The position numbers and the translations under genes are program-made. From assembly GCA_902782225.1 (NCBI GenBank), contig CACZMF010000005.1, positions 186,001 through 250,000 on the forward strand: a DNA stretch of 64,000 nt, in the 5' to 3' direction. Origin of the DNA: an uncultured Bacteroidia bacterium. Its GTDB lineage: Bacteria; Bacteroidota; Bacteroidia; Bacteroidales; UBA932. Positions 1-9,459 of this stretch are shown in pieces (the first letter of the stretch is position 1; each line of letters begins with the position of its first letter). The notes below the pieces were generated by a model, which did no database searches, was not told the origin of the DNA, and worked only from the letters and a program-made list of their open reading frames with translations.

Positions 1-1055
1 AGCCGGAGCGCCGTCCCAGGTCAGGTCGGTTATCTTCTCGCGGTTGGCATCCGACACGGCACCGATGTATTCGGTGAAGTTTCCGGCATTCACATCGATC
101 ATCTCGTGGTTGCCGTCTTCCTTATATACACCGAGCCGGCCGCCGACCGTCACGCCGCTGATGGATGCGAACTTGCTGACGTTTGCACCGATGAGACCTC
201 TATAATTGGTATTAGCAGCGATCACGGTACCCTTGTTCTGGCCACCCTTCATGACGATCTTGTCGTCGTTGAAGAAGCCTACGATGGCTCCTGCGTGTGT
301 GTCGGAAGCAGTGGTGGTGAGGTTTCCGTTGTTCACCAGGCCCTCGGCCACGGCATTCTTGTAGAGAACGGACACGACGTTGCCGATACGTCCGTTGGCT
401 ATGGTGTTGATCTGGTTGGCGTTGTTGGTACAGTTGAGGAAGTGGCCGCCGTAGTTGGCCGTGGCGACTATTCCGGAGCAGCGTCCCAGCTTGGCGGTGA
501 TTTCACCGTTGTTGACGCAGTTCTCGATATTGTTTGCCGAGTCATCCTGGGCCGTGGTCACGAAACCGGCTATTCCGCCGTACATCGTGCCGGTAGCGCC
601 GTTGGCGGTATTGCTGCCGCAATCGGCATTGACGGTGAGGCTGGTCGTGCAGTCCTTGATGATACTGGTGGCCGTGCCCGTATTGAACACGAAGCCCGCA
701 AGGCCGCTCAGGGCGAAGCGCTTAGAATCTCCGGTACCGGCGGAAGTGATCTTTCCGCTGACCTTCACATTCTGAATCGTGGAAGAAATGGCCGTTCCCA
801 CGAGGACGCCGGCATCGGCCTGGCCCTCTGCGGAAATCTTGAGGTCGGTTTCGATGTTCAGGTCCTTGACGGTAGCGCCGTCAAGCACGCCGAAGAGGCC
901 GAAGGTGCCGTTGGCAGGGACTTTCACGGTGGGGTTGAAGCCCCGGATGGTATGGCCGCCGCCGTTGAACACGCCCTTGAAGGCGGTTCCGGTGTAGGAG
1001 CCTAAATAGTTGCCGTTGCTCACGGTCTCGGGATTGCCGATAGGTGTCCACTCCC
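1..1055 (-). pseudogene. Beta-helix (GLUG-like) surface protein, downstream part of a frameshifted gene, runs off the left edge
   Basis: Reading the minus strand from about 1055, an open frame without a plausible start continues to base 1. It begins EWTPIGN and proceeds through short repeats of the type G-[IL]-[AV]-G-x-[FV] and N-x(2)-NC-x-N-x-G (for example IENCVNNGEIT, FLNCTNNAN). These repeats are typical of right-handed beta-helix cell-surface proteins of Bacteroidota. It directly continues the protein encoded at 1020-1553 but in another frame, so the two make one interrupted gene. The neighbour at 1570-3978 has the same BACON plus EW-[TI]-P-[IV]-G start of its helix, which supports the reconstruction. 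The C-terminal end lies outside the window, so any catalytic or anchoring domain there is unknown. The break could be a true mutation or an assembly error. Confidence 0.75.
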
Positions 1056-1553
1056 GGAGAGCAGTTCCACTTCCTTGGAAGCGTTCTGCCAGCGGCTTAT
1101 GCCGTCATTCTCATTCACGGCCTGGACGAATTTCATGAACTCTTCCACGTCCGGGATGCCTCCGATGCCTGCAGACGGATCGAAGGGCACGGTGTAGCCG
1201 AGCTGGGAGATGGGCACCGTGTAGGACTTGCCGCCGCCGGAGAACACTATCTCTCCGGAACGCGGAGCGACATCCGTATTGTCATTGATGAACGTGCTTT
1301 CCACCGTGAAACTGACGATGGCGTTGCCGCTGCCGAAGATAGGGTCGGCCTTGACCCAGGTGGGGGTCACGACGATCCAGTTTGCATTGGTCGTCAGGTT
1401 GATGACCTGCTCGCCCGGATTCTTGCAGGGCACGTCGTTCAGGGCCGCCGGGTCTGAAGAAAAGGTAATCTGCTGTTCGGCCTCCTTTGCACAGGAAGAG
1501 GCCATCATCAATGCCAAGAATGATGCGCAGATCAGTTTTGCAATCGATTTCAT
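1020..1553 (-). CDS. BACON-domain lipoprotein, N-terminal fragment (frameshifted)
   Basis: The 177-residue frame starts with a lipoprotein signal ending in MASSC (Cys20). Residues about 28-122 form a BACON-like beta-sandwich, with a WIVV..PTWV core, a late R-x-G-E-I-V-F strand and a terminal SQLGY. BACON domains commonly occur in glycan-binding or glycan-degrading surface proteins of gut Bacteroidota. After residue 155 the frame reads ELLSGSGHLSAIPRP and stops at 1020. Shifting frame near 1055 restores EWTPIGN and the beta-helix. The fragment is therefore the 5' part of the gene continued at 1-1055. It is the last visible member of the SusC/SusD operon, 16 bases after the 1570-3978 gene. Confidence 0.8.
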   Translation of the reverse strand: MKSIAKLICASFLALMMASSCAKEAEQQITFSSDPAALNDVPCKNPGEQVINLTTNANWIVVTPTWVKADPIFGSGNAIVSFTVESTFINDNTDVAPRSGEIVFSGGGKSYTVPISQLGYTVPFDPSAGIGGIPDVEEFMKFVQAVNENDGISRWQNASKEVELLSGSGHLSAIPRP

Positions 1554-1569
1554 ATGGTTTTGTTATTAA

Positions 1570-3978
1570 TTATTTCAGTCTTACAAGCATATAGTTGAGA
1601 CAACTGCGTTCGCCTTTGGAGTCGCAGACGCGATTGACAAGCCTGCCGGAGGATGACGACGGGTCATACACCCACATGCAGGAGGAACCGCCGCCATCGA
1701 AACGGGTCATGTTCCAGCCGCCGAGTTTCCTGGCGATGCGGAACATCTCATATCCTTTCAGGCCGTAGGAATATTCGGGCTGGCGCCCGTCCACTTCCAC
1801 AAGCCAGACAGTCTTGCGGTCCTGGCTGACCACGGGGAAGGTCATAGGGTCGAAAGTAGTATAGAGATTGTTCCCGGTCGAAGGCGTGTTGCTGCCGTCC
1901 TGGCCGTTTTCCATCAGCCTGTACATGCTGCTGTTCTGGGTGTAGATCGGCTTGGTCTCCCCTTCGATGGACATGTCGAACTTCAGCCGCACCGTGTCTC
2001 CCGGCTTCAGTGAAGAAAGGAGGGCCTGGGCGGTGGAGCCGCTGACGGCAAAGCCCACTTCTTTCGCGGAAGACAGATACGGGACTTCGGACAGAGGGTT
2101 CCCTGTGCCGTTATGCATGGCCTTCACGACAGCTTCGGCCCAGCCGGTGTTCACCTTCACGGGACCATCCTTGTAGTTCGCCACCACATACAGGACATTC
2201 CTCGCAAGCGGATTGGTGATGGAGGGCTTCGAAGGATGCGGGACCTGTTTGTAGCGGCTGGTGTACATATTGACGGCATATGTCGCGGAAGCGTGGCGCA
2301 GGATGGTGTCGTTCACCGAAGAGATGCTGTATGAACTGCCTCCTGCCTCGAGAGTCGCTTTCAGGGACTTCTTGCCGCAGGACGCCGTGCCGTCGGTAAA
2401 CACCGTCAGTGCCCACGAGTGGTTGGCAAGTGCACTGAAGACGGCAGGGTTGTTGATATACACGGGTTCGCCCTCCTCGATGTGGTAGCCGCGGGAGATG
2501 CCGTCGTTGGAGTCGAAGAAACCGGTGTTGATGCCGGCGATGATCTTCTGGCCTTCCGAACGCCTCCTGGAGCATACTTCGGACAAGGTCTCACGGAGAT
2601 TCTTGCCGTTGTTGCTGTTCTTGTTGGCATTGGGATTGGGCACCTGTTCGTTGGCATAGGCCGTGGTCAGTTCGATTTCCGGATTCCCAAGGTCGATCTG
2701 CAGCACGTGCATATGGCGGGGCATGCCGGTGAATGAACAGTGGCTGTACTTCACGCCGGCGTGCAGCTGTTTCTCTTCCAGCACGGTCCAGTCGTAGTAG
2801 TCGTCCTGCGTCCAGTCCACGGTATTCTCCTCCAGATTATAGGCGGAGGCAGGATACACTGCGGTGGAGTGGACGGAAGCCCGCCCATTGACCGTGCCGT
2901 AGCCGAAATTGCCGGTGAACCTGTCTGCGGCGGCATTGTAGGCGCAGCCCCAGGCGGGGCCGAAGCCGGCCGAGGCAACGCCCGTGACGGCTCCGTTGTT
3001 GGTGCAGCAGAGGATCTTTCCTACGTTGTAGCCCACCAGTCCGGCGTTGAAGCAGGCGAATGAAGCGGATATATCGCCGTCATTCACGCAGGCCTTCTTT
3101 TTCGACTCCGCGTCGCCGACCAGCGAGGCCACATCGGTTTTTCCGCAGATGCCGCCCATACACAGGGTGGAGCTGCCGGAAGAAACGCTGAGCGCCGCTT
3201 GGTTGGTCACGCCCGTAAGCGTCACTCCCACAGCGTTGCCCACGATGCCGCCTATGGTGCCGGTGGCTTTGCCGCTGAAGGTCACGACGCTTCCCTTGGA
3301 ACCGAACACGAGGTTGGATATCCTTGCATTCCTGGCATATCCTATGAAGCCGGCGTCGGGATACTTTTCCGTATCAACTGTCCACCGTATGTTCTTGATG
3401 GCGTGTCCCTTGCCGTCGAAATCCTCGCTCAGCGGGCTGTCTTTCGTCCCTACGGGGATCCACTCCTTGATGGAGGAGGCATCGATGTCGCAGAGAAGCG
3501 TCACGACCCCGTCCACCATAAAAGGACTCACGGCTCCGCCGTTGTTGACGGCAGCCGCAAAGGCCAGGAGGTCTTCGGCGCTGGAGATGCCCTTCACCGA
3601 GGGCACCCCGCTGCCGGCGGCCTGGATCAGTCCGACGGTCTTTTTATTCCCGCCAAGCGTGCTCACGGTGACCGTAGCCGAACGCTGCTCGGCATAGGTG
3701 TTCTCCGAAACGGAAATCCTGACGGTGACCGGGTTTTCGGAACCGGTCCCCTTGACGGTCAGCAACTTGGCCCAGGACTGGTCCACGACGGCCATCCAGT
3801 CTTCGGTGCTTGTCACTTCGAATGCCACCTGGCCTCCCGGGGCATCCGCCGTCAATGTGGACGGGGACACCTCGAAGCGGCCGGCAGAGGATTCCTTTTC
3901 CTTGCCGCACGCCTCAAAGAAAAGCAGTACGGCAAGGAAAACGAGAACCGTTTCAAATAATAGGCGAATGCGCTTCAC
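1570..3978 (-). CDS. Lipoprotein with BACON domain, GLUG-like beta-helix and C-terminal phosphodiester glycosidase (NAGPA family) domain
   Basis: The 802-residue protein starts at a GTG four bases after the susD stop and has a lipoprotein signal ending FFEAC (Cys24). Residues about 34-121 are a BACON sandwich (WMAVV..SWAKL, ending GLIQAAG). Residues about 125-385 carry EWIPVG and repeated GGI-[VC]-G / NNGAV-type beta-helix rungs. From about 400 the sequence matches the phosphodiester glycosidase family (NAGPA, DUF2233): GINTGFFD, VFTDGTASCG, VWLVEVDGRQ and a glycine-rich TRFDGGGSSCMW near the end. The family includes the human uncovering enzyme that releases GlcNAc from a phosphodiester. A role on phosphodiester-linked or phosphorylated glycans taken up by the adjacent SusC/D pair is inferred. 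Membrane anchoring, probably at the surface, is expected. Confidence 0.82.
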   Translation of the reverse strand: MKRIRLLFETVLVFLAVLLFFEACGKEKESSAGRFEVSPSTLTADAPGGQVAFEVTSTEDWMAVVDQSWAKLLTVKGTGSENPVTVRISVSENTYAEQRSATVTVSTLGGNKKTVGLIQAAGSGVPSVKGISSAEDLLAFAAAVNNGGAVSPFMVDGVVTLLCDIDASSIKEWIPVGTKDSPLSEDFDGKGHAIKNIRWTVDTEKYPDAGFIGYARNARISNLVFGSKGSVVTFSGKATGTIGGIVGNAVGVTLTGVTNQAALSVSSGSSTLCMGGICGKTDVASLVGDAESKKKACVNDGDISASFACFNAGLVGYNVGKILCCTNNGAVTGVASAGFGPAWGCAYNAAADRFTGNFGYGTVNGRASVHSTAVYPASAYNLEENTVDWTQDDYYDWTVLEEKQLHAGVKYSHCSFTGMPRHMHVLQIDLGNPEIELTTAYANEQVPNPNANKNSNNGKNLRETLSEVCSRRRSEGQKIIAGINTGFFDSNDGISRGYHIEEGEPVYINNPAVFSALANHSWALTVFTDGTASCGKKSLKATLEAGGSSYSISSVNDTILRHASATYAVNMYTSRYKQVPHPSKPSITNPLARNVLYVVANYKDGPVKVNTGWAEAVVKAMHNGTGNPLSEVPYLSSAKEVGFAVSGSTAQALLSSLKPGDTVRLKFDMSIEGETKPIYTQNSSMYRLMENGQDGSNTPSTGNNLYTTFDPMTFPVVSQDRKTVWLVEVDGRQPEYSYGLKGYEMFRIARKLGGWNMTRFDGGGSSCMWVYDPSSSSGRLVNRVCDSKGERSCLNYMLVRLK

Positions 3979-3981
3979 AGA

Positions 3982-5847
3982 CTACTCCCAACCGGGGTTT
4001 TGGGTTAACTTGCCATCGTATGCCTGGATCTGTCCGAGAGGGACAGGATACAGATAATCACGGTCTTTCCACACATAGTCTTCCGCTGCATCACGGGTGA
4101 TGTACCCGTGGTCGCCGTCGGACAGGGTGAGAGAATTCGCGCCAACCTGGATGCGGTTGGTGGCAGGGATGCTGGAGCTGACGCCAGAAGGCATCTGGCC
4201 CGAGTAGATGAGCAGGTCTTTCTTGCCGTCGTGGTCGGTGTCGTATTCACCGAGGGCAGGAATGTAGATGCCCTTGTATCCGGGGGTGAGGGAAGCCGGA
4301 TCCAGCGGGGAGGCGGCAGCAGACTTGTTGCCGGCGGCGGTAAGGGGCGCTCCCTCTTTCCAGCGTATCATATCCCACATGTGGAAACCTTCCGCAAAGA
4401 GTTCGACCACACGCTCGCGGCGCACCTCGAGGATGGAGGCAAGCATGGTGCCCTTGGCGTTGGGATAGTACTCGGCCATCAGCGGATCGGGAGTGGTGGG
4501 GAGCGTCAGGTTGGGCATTCCGGCACGGTCGCGTATCAGTTTGATGGATTTGTCTATCATCGCCTGGGTCAGTTCTCCGAGCTCGGCGTTGGCCTCCGCA
4601 TAGTTAAGCAGGACTTCCGCATAGCGGATGTAGGCCCAGTCGGTCGTGCTGGTGGTGGCATTCTCATGGCTGCCGTCGGATACGCCCTTGATGATGCGGT
4701 AGCCATTCAGCGTACGGGCGAAGTCCGTGGTCTCCACGGCGCCCTTCATAGCGGGATCCAGATAGCCGAAGTGGCCGGGACCGTGCAGGGTCTGAGCCAT
4801 ACGGGGATCCCTGCGCTGGAACTGCTCGTAGTATTCTTCGGTGGCCCAGCCGTTCCTGTTCTGGATGGGCGTGCCGTCGGAACACAGATAGTGGTTGACG
4901 AAACGGCGCGTAGCACTGTAGGTTTCGTTCTTCAAGTCGAACTGGAGTCCGTGGCGTATGGCCAGGGTGACGTCGTAGTGCTTGGCGAAAATAGCCTCGG
5001 GGTTGCCCTTGAGGTCTTCGAGCTGGAAGAAGTCGCGATAGGCCTTCCAGTGGGAGTCGCCGCTGGTATTGTAGAGGCTGTACTTGCCGGAAGCAATCAC
5101 GTTCTGGGCGGCCTCGGCGGCCTGGCGCAGGAACCATTCGGAGCTGAGTGTCGTGGTGGAACCGTTCTCCTCGGTGTAGGTCTCATCGGCCACTCCGTGG
5201 TATTTGCGGAATGTTCCCTCGAACAGGGCTACACGGGACTTGAATGCCATCGCTGCGTATTTGTTGACGCGGAAACAGCCGTCAGGCCAGCTGTCGGGCA
5301 GTTTCATCGCAGCAAGGTCCAGTTCTTCGATGACCTTCTTCATGACATAACCGCGGGAGTCGCGTGCCTTGAAGAGTGCTTCCTCGTCGGCGGAACCCAC
5401 GACCTTGTCGTAATAAGGGACGTCTCCGTAGTACTGGACCATCTGATAATAGAACAGGGCCCGGAAGAAGTGCTCCACGCCTTCGAATTTGGTGCGGACC
5501 TCTTCGTTCTTGCAGTTGGAGCAGTTCTCGAAGAACTGGTTGATATGGCGGAGGTAGCCCCAATGGCCCTGGGACCAGAGACCGGTGGTCGCATTGGTGC
5601 GGGTGCCTTTCTGTATGGCGCTCAGGCTGCGTCCGATGTAATCGTCACCCCTGATTTCGGAGTATGAGGTGGCGTCGTCCAGCAGGGTGGAGTATTCGTA
5701 GTTGGTCCACAGCTCCAGTTCCTTCTCGGAAGAGAAGAAATTCTCAGGGGCGAGACTGGTCTCAGGAGTTTTCGTGAGAAAGTCCTCGCAGGCAGTCATG
5801 GTGAGCACGACGGCCGATACTGTCAATACTTTGAATATGCATTTCAT
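3982..5847 (-). CDS. SusD/RagB-family nutrient-binding outer-membrane lipoprotein
   Basis: The 621-residue protein has a lipoprotein signal ending LTMTAC (Cys20) followed by EDFLTKTPE, the typical mature start of SusD proteins. Family hallmarks include the N-terminal helical TPR-like region (YEYSTLLDD, GHWGYLRHINQFFENC, RALFYYQMVQYYGDVPYYD), the central Y-A-E-V-L-L-N-Y-AEA motif, and the C-terminal RRERVVELFAEGFHMWDMIRWKEG and PVPLGQIQ segments. It forms a lid on the SusC barrel and captures the oligosaccharide or peptide ligand. It sits 18 bases downstream of the susC homologue in the same operon. The substrate cannot be read from the sequence. Confidence 0.96.
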   Translation of the reverse strand: MKCIFKVLTVSAVVLTMTACEDFLTKTPETSLAPENFFSSEKELELWTNYEYSTLLDDATSYSEIRGDDYIGRSLSAIQKGTRTNATTGLWSQGHWGYLRHINQFFENCSNCKNEEVRTKFEGVEHFFRALFYYQMVQYYGDVPYYDKVVGSADEEALFKARDSRGYVMKKVIEELDLAAMKLPDSWPDGCFRVNKYAAMAFKSRVALFEGTFRKYHGVADETYTEENGSTTTLSSEWFLRQAAEAAQNVIASGKYSLYNTSGDSHWKAYRDFFQLEDLKGNPEAIFAKHYDVTLAIRHGLQFDLKNETYSATRRFVNHYLCSDGTPIQNRNGWATEEYYEQFQRRDPRMAQTLHGPGHFGYLDPAMKGAVETTDFARTLNGYRIIKGVSDGSHENATTSTTDWAYIRYAEVLLNYAEANAELGELTQAMIDKSIKLIRDRAGMPNLTLPTTPDPLMAEYYPNAKGTMLASILEVRRERVVELFAEGFHMWDMIRWKEGAPLTAAGNKSAAASPLDPASLTPGYKGIYIPALGEYDTDHDGKKDLLIYSGQMPSGVSSSIPATNRIQVGANSLTLSDGDHGYITRDAAEDYVWKDRDYLYPVPLGQIQAYDGKLTQNPGWE

Positions 5848-5865
5848 ATTTCTGTCCTCCTGTAA

Positions 5866-8800
5866 TTAGAATGTGATGTCCACGCCGAAGGTGAAGGTCT
5901 TGGCATACGGATACAAGCAGTCGCCGTATGCGGAGGTCGTCGCCACTTCGGGATCCACAGTGTTGCAGTATTTCTTCATCGGAGACAGATAGAACAGGTT
6001 TTCTCCGCTGAAATAGAGCCTGCACTTCCGTATGGATGAAGTCTTGAAAGGAATGGTGTAGCCGATGGTGAGGTTCTTCAGGCGCAGGTAGGCAGCGTTC
6101 TGGAGGTAGCGGTCGTTGACGACGCTGTTCTTCACGAGCTGTGCACGCTGGCGGGGGAAGTAGCCGGAAGTGTTCTCTTCCGTCCAGCAGTTTGCCTGCA
6201 GGGTGGTCGGAATGAACGTGGGCCTTCTGTAGGAATAAGGGCCCCAGAAGTAGACGCAGTTGGCATCGGGATACCAGTCACATTTGCCCACGCCCTGGAA
6301 GAAGATGCTCAGGTCGATTCCGTTCCAGGAGAAGTCGCTCTGCAATGAATAGCGGTAACGGGGCAGGCTGTTTCCTATCACGCGGCGGTCGCCGGGATCG
6401 TCCAGGGTGTTGGCGCCGGTGTCGATTGACTTCTTTCCGTCCTTCGTGTGCTTGTCGCCGTCCAGGTTCTCGAACTTCATATCACCGGCGAGGACCTTGT
6501 TGTAGGGTGCCTTGCAGCCGAGTTCGGCCTTGTTGACGACACTCAGGTCGTACTCATCTGCCCACTGGGCGGCCTCTTCGTCGGATCCGAACAGGCCTAT
6601 CACGTGGTAGCCCCAGATTTCTCCCAGGGTCTTGCCCACATAATTGTCGGTCAGCAGGTTGGTTGGGTTGTTGAACTTGGTGATCTTGGTGATGTTGTCG
6701 CCCAGGGTGGCGGTGATGCCGTAGCGCAGGGGCTTGCCGCCCAGCTTCACGGCATCGTGCCAGCTTGCCATGATCTCGTAGCCGGTAGTGCGCAGGTCGG
6801 CGGCGTTCTCCTTCGGGGCGCTCTCGCCATAGACGTTGGGAAGCGTCATCGACTTGGTGAGCATGTCCTTGGTGTCACGGATGTAGGCGTCGGCCGTGAT
6901 GTTCAGGCGGTCGTTGAAGAATCCGAGGTCCAGACCGGCGTTGTAGGAAATCACGGTCTCCCAGGTCAGGCCGCTGGAAACGGGGGAAGACATCGTGGCG
7001 CGCTGCGCCGCATCGGTCCCGTTGAAGGTGTAGCCGAGCTTGGCAAGGGTGATGGTGTCGAAATAGTAGTAGTTGCTGACCTGCTGGTTGCCCAGGGTAC
7101 CGTAGCTCAGGCGGACCTTGGCTTTGTTCCACACATCATGCAGGGGTGCCCAGAAAGGCTCCTCGCTGATACGCCAGCCCACGGAAGCCGAGGGGAAGAA
7201 GCCCCAGCGGTGATTCTTGGGGAAGCGGGATGTTCCGTCATAACGTCCGGAAATCTCGAGCAGGTATCTTTCCGCGTAGTTATAGTTGACGCGCCCGAAG
7301 AAGCCGAGGGTACGGTAGGCGCTGTTGGACTCGTTGAGGGTGGAGATTTCCGTCGCGGAGGCAAGGTTGATGTAGGAAAGCGACTCGCTGAGCGAACCTT
7401 TCTGATGCACCGTCATGTTCGATGAACGGTAGTCGTCGAAGTTGGCGCCCAGGGTGGCGGCGACATTGTGCTTGCCGAAGGAGCCGTCGTAGGAGAAGTA
7501 GCCGTTGGCCACGTGTCCGTCCTGGTAGTAGCGGACCTCGCGATAGAAGTCATACACGGAGCCGTTGCTGAAATAGCCTCCGGTCAGTCCGTTGCCGACA
7601 TACATACGCTTGTTGGCGTTGTCGTAGCAGTTGGGCGTGGGAAGGCTGCGGTATGTATTCACGTTGTCGTTGCGGCGATAGGTGTAGTCCACCACGAATT
7701 TGAGGCCCTTCACGATATTGAAAGTCAGGCGGTTGGTCAGGGTGAGGGCGTTCTTGATACGGGCGTTCCTGTTGGCGTCGTTGGTCCACACGCCGCCACG
7801 GCCGCTGAAGAGCGGAGATGTGGCTCCGTACATGTAGCCCGGCTGGATGTTCACGGTGCCGTCGGGATTGAAGGGGACGTAGAAGGGGCCGACATTCTGC
7901 GTAGTATTCCAGAGGATACCGGCTTCCACGAGGCCGGCCTGTCCGTCCTGCTCCCAGAAACCACCGTATTTGTAGTTGGAGCGCTCGAAGGCCAGGTTGC
8001 TGGAATAGTGCAGCCAGGGAGTGATTTCCGCATTTATCTTGGAGCGGAACGAGAAGTTGTTGACCTTATCCTCGGCTCCCTGGTTGAAGAGACCTTCGCG
8101 ATAGAGGTAGCGGCCGCTCACATAGTAGTTCATCTTCTTGGTGCCGCCCTTGATGGAGACGTTGTGCTCCGTCTCGGGACGGGTCCTCTTGAACAGGTAG
8201 CCATACCAGTCGAAGTTGCCCAGGTACAGGTAGGTGTTCGTGTGGGTCTGGTCGGGAATGACCCAGGGACGGGCAGGGTTCTCGGTGACATCGTTCCTGC
8301 GGTCGTACATCATCTGGATCTGCTCATCCGAGTACGTCCAGGCATCGTTGCCCTGGAAGACCTGGTTGAAGGCGTTGGTCATCGTGATGTAGTCGTAGGC
8401 TGTGGTCATGAAGTTCGTCGAAGTGGTGTTGCTGGAGATGGAGTAGCGTCCGTTGTAGTTGATGGATGCCCTGCCTTCCTCGCCCACACCGCTCTTGGTA
8501 TTCACCAGGATCACGCCCGCGGAAGCCTTTGCACCGTAGATGGCGCAGGCGGAGGCGTCCTTGAGCACGGAGATACTCTCGATGTCGTTGGGGTTGACCA
8601 GCGTCAGGCTGCCCTCCACGCCGTCCACCAGCACCAGCGGGCTGCCGGAGTTGAGGGACACCTTGCCTCGGACGGACATGCTGTATTCCGAAGCTTCGAT
8701 CGAACCGTTGCCGGTCGTGACTATGATGGAAGGATCGGCTCCCTGGATGGCCATAGCAGTGTTGGTCACGGGGCGCTGGTTCAGGGTGGCGCCGTCGACG

Positions 8801-9426
8801 ACGGACACGGCACCGGTCACGTTGACCTTCTTCTGGGTACCGTAACCCACGACGACGACTTCGTCGAGCAGGTTCATAGCATCACTGAAGACAACCTTGA
8901 CGTGGCCTTCGTTGCCGCTGACCGGGACTTCCTGGTCCGAGTAGCCGATGTAGGAGACGATAAGGGTTGCGGGGTATTGGACATTGGTCAGCGTGAAGCT
9001 TCCGTCCGGCCCGGAGATGAATCCGAGCGTCGTGCCCTTGATGCGGATTCCGGCGCCCATCAGCGGCTCTCCGTTCTCATCCACCACCACGCCGGTGACC
9101 TGCTGGGGCTCGGCCTTTGGCTTTCCTTTGCTGACGGAGATGCTCTTTCCGTCAATGATGTAAATCACCTGCTGTCCGGCGAAAATCCGGTCCAGCACGT
9201 CAGAGATCGATGCTCCGGTAACATCGACGCTGATCACCTTGTTGAGGTCCACGTCTTCGGAATTGACGGATACAGAGTATCCCTGGCTCCGGTTCAGTGC
9301 GGTGATGGCGTCGCTAACCTTCACATTCTTCAAAGACAGGTTGATCTGGGCGTTCGCCACGACGCTGAGCAACAGAGTCGCGAAAACCAGAAAAAGCGGT
9401 TTGACTAATCTGAATTTGGTTAACAT
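5866..9426 (-). CDS. SusC/RagA-family TonB-dependent transporter with STN signalling domain
   Basis: The 1186-residue protein has a signal peptide ending VVANA. An STN (secretin/TonB short N-terminal) domain spans about 27-104, and a carboxypeptidase-regulatory-like repeat about 108-170 contains VTGVVVDENGEPL. The SusC plug begins DEVVVVGYGTQKK, with the signature variant VLVDGVEG and the motif DASACAIYGAKAS. The C-terminus is a 22-strand-type barrel ending TFTFGVDITF. The STN domain is the part that talks to a FecR anti-sigma factor, and such a pair lies immediately upstream (9460-10968). Ligand import is therefore expected to induce this operon by transmembrane signalling. It imports, with the SusD partner, a ligand that is probably a glycan. 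Confidence 0.97.
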   Translation of the reverse strand: MLTKFRLVKPLFLVFATLLLSVVANAQINLSLKNVKVSDAITALNRSQGYSVSVNSEDVDLNKVISVDVTGASISDVLDRIFAGQQVIYIIDGKSISVSKGKPKAEPQQVTGVVVDENGEPLMGAGIRIKGTTLGFISGPDGSFTLTNVQYPATLIVSYIGYSDQEVPVSGNEGHVKVVFSDAMNLLDEVVVVGYGTQKKVNVTGAVSVVDGATLNQRPVTNTAMAIQGADPSIIVTTGNGSIEASEYSMSVRGKVSLNSGSPLVLVDGVEGSLTLVNPNDIESISVLKDASACAIYGAKASAGVILVNTKSGVGEEGRASINYNGRYSISSNTTSTNFMTTAYDYITMTNAFNQVFQGNDAWTYSDEQIQMMYDRRNDVTENPARPWVIPDQTHTNTYLYLGNFDWYGYLFKRTRPETEHNVSIKGGTKKMNYYVSGRYLYREGLFNQGAEDKVNNFSFRSKINAEITPWLHYSSNLAFERSNYKYGGFWEQDGQAGLVEAGILWNTTQNVGPFYVPFNPDGTVNIQPGYMYGATSPLFSGRGGVWTNDANRNARIKNALTLTNRLTFNIVKGLKFVVDYTYRRNDNVNTYRSLPTPNCYDNANKRMYVGNGLTGGYFSNGSVYDFYREVRYYQDGHVANGYFSYDGSFGKHNVAATLGANFDDYRSSNMTVHQKGSLSESLSYINLASATEISTLNESNSAYRTLGFFGRVNYNYAERYLLEISGRYDGTSRFPKNHRWGFFPSASVGWRISEEPFWAPLHDVWNKAKVRLSYGTLGNQQVSNYYYFDTITLAKLGYTFNGTDAAQRATMSSPVSSGLTWETVISYNAGLDLGFFNDRLNITADAYIRDTKDMLTKSMTLPNVYGESAPKENAADLRTTGYEIMASWHDAVKLGGKPLRYGITATLGDNITKITKFNNPTNLLTDNYVGKTLGEIWGYHVIGLFGSDEEAAQWADEYDLSVVNKAELGCKAPYNKVLAGDMKFENLDGDKHTKDGKKSIDTGANTLDDPGDRRVIGNSLPRYRYSLQSDFSWNGIDLSIFFQGVGKCDWYPDANCVYFWGPYSYRRPTFIPTTLQANCWTEENTSGYFPRQRAQLVKNSVVNDRYLQNAAYLRLKNLTIGYTIPFKTSSIRKCRLYFSGENLFYLSPMKKYCNTVDPEVATTSAYGDCLYPYAKTFTFGVDITF

Positions 9427-9459
9427 AGCATTAAACAGTTATTAAATATGTATATGTTT

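Noticed and set aside
7468..9408. Long plus-strand open frame of about 646 codons
   Set aside because: Antisense to the susC homologue, whose plug and barrel motifs identify the real strand.
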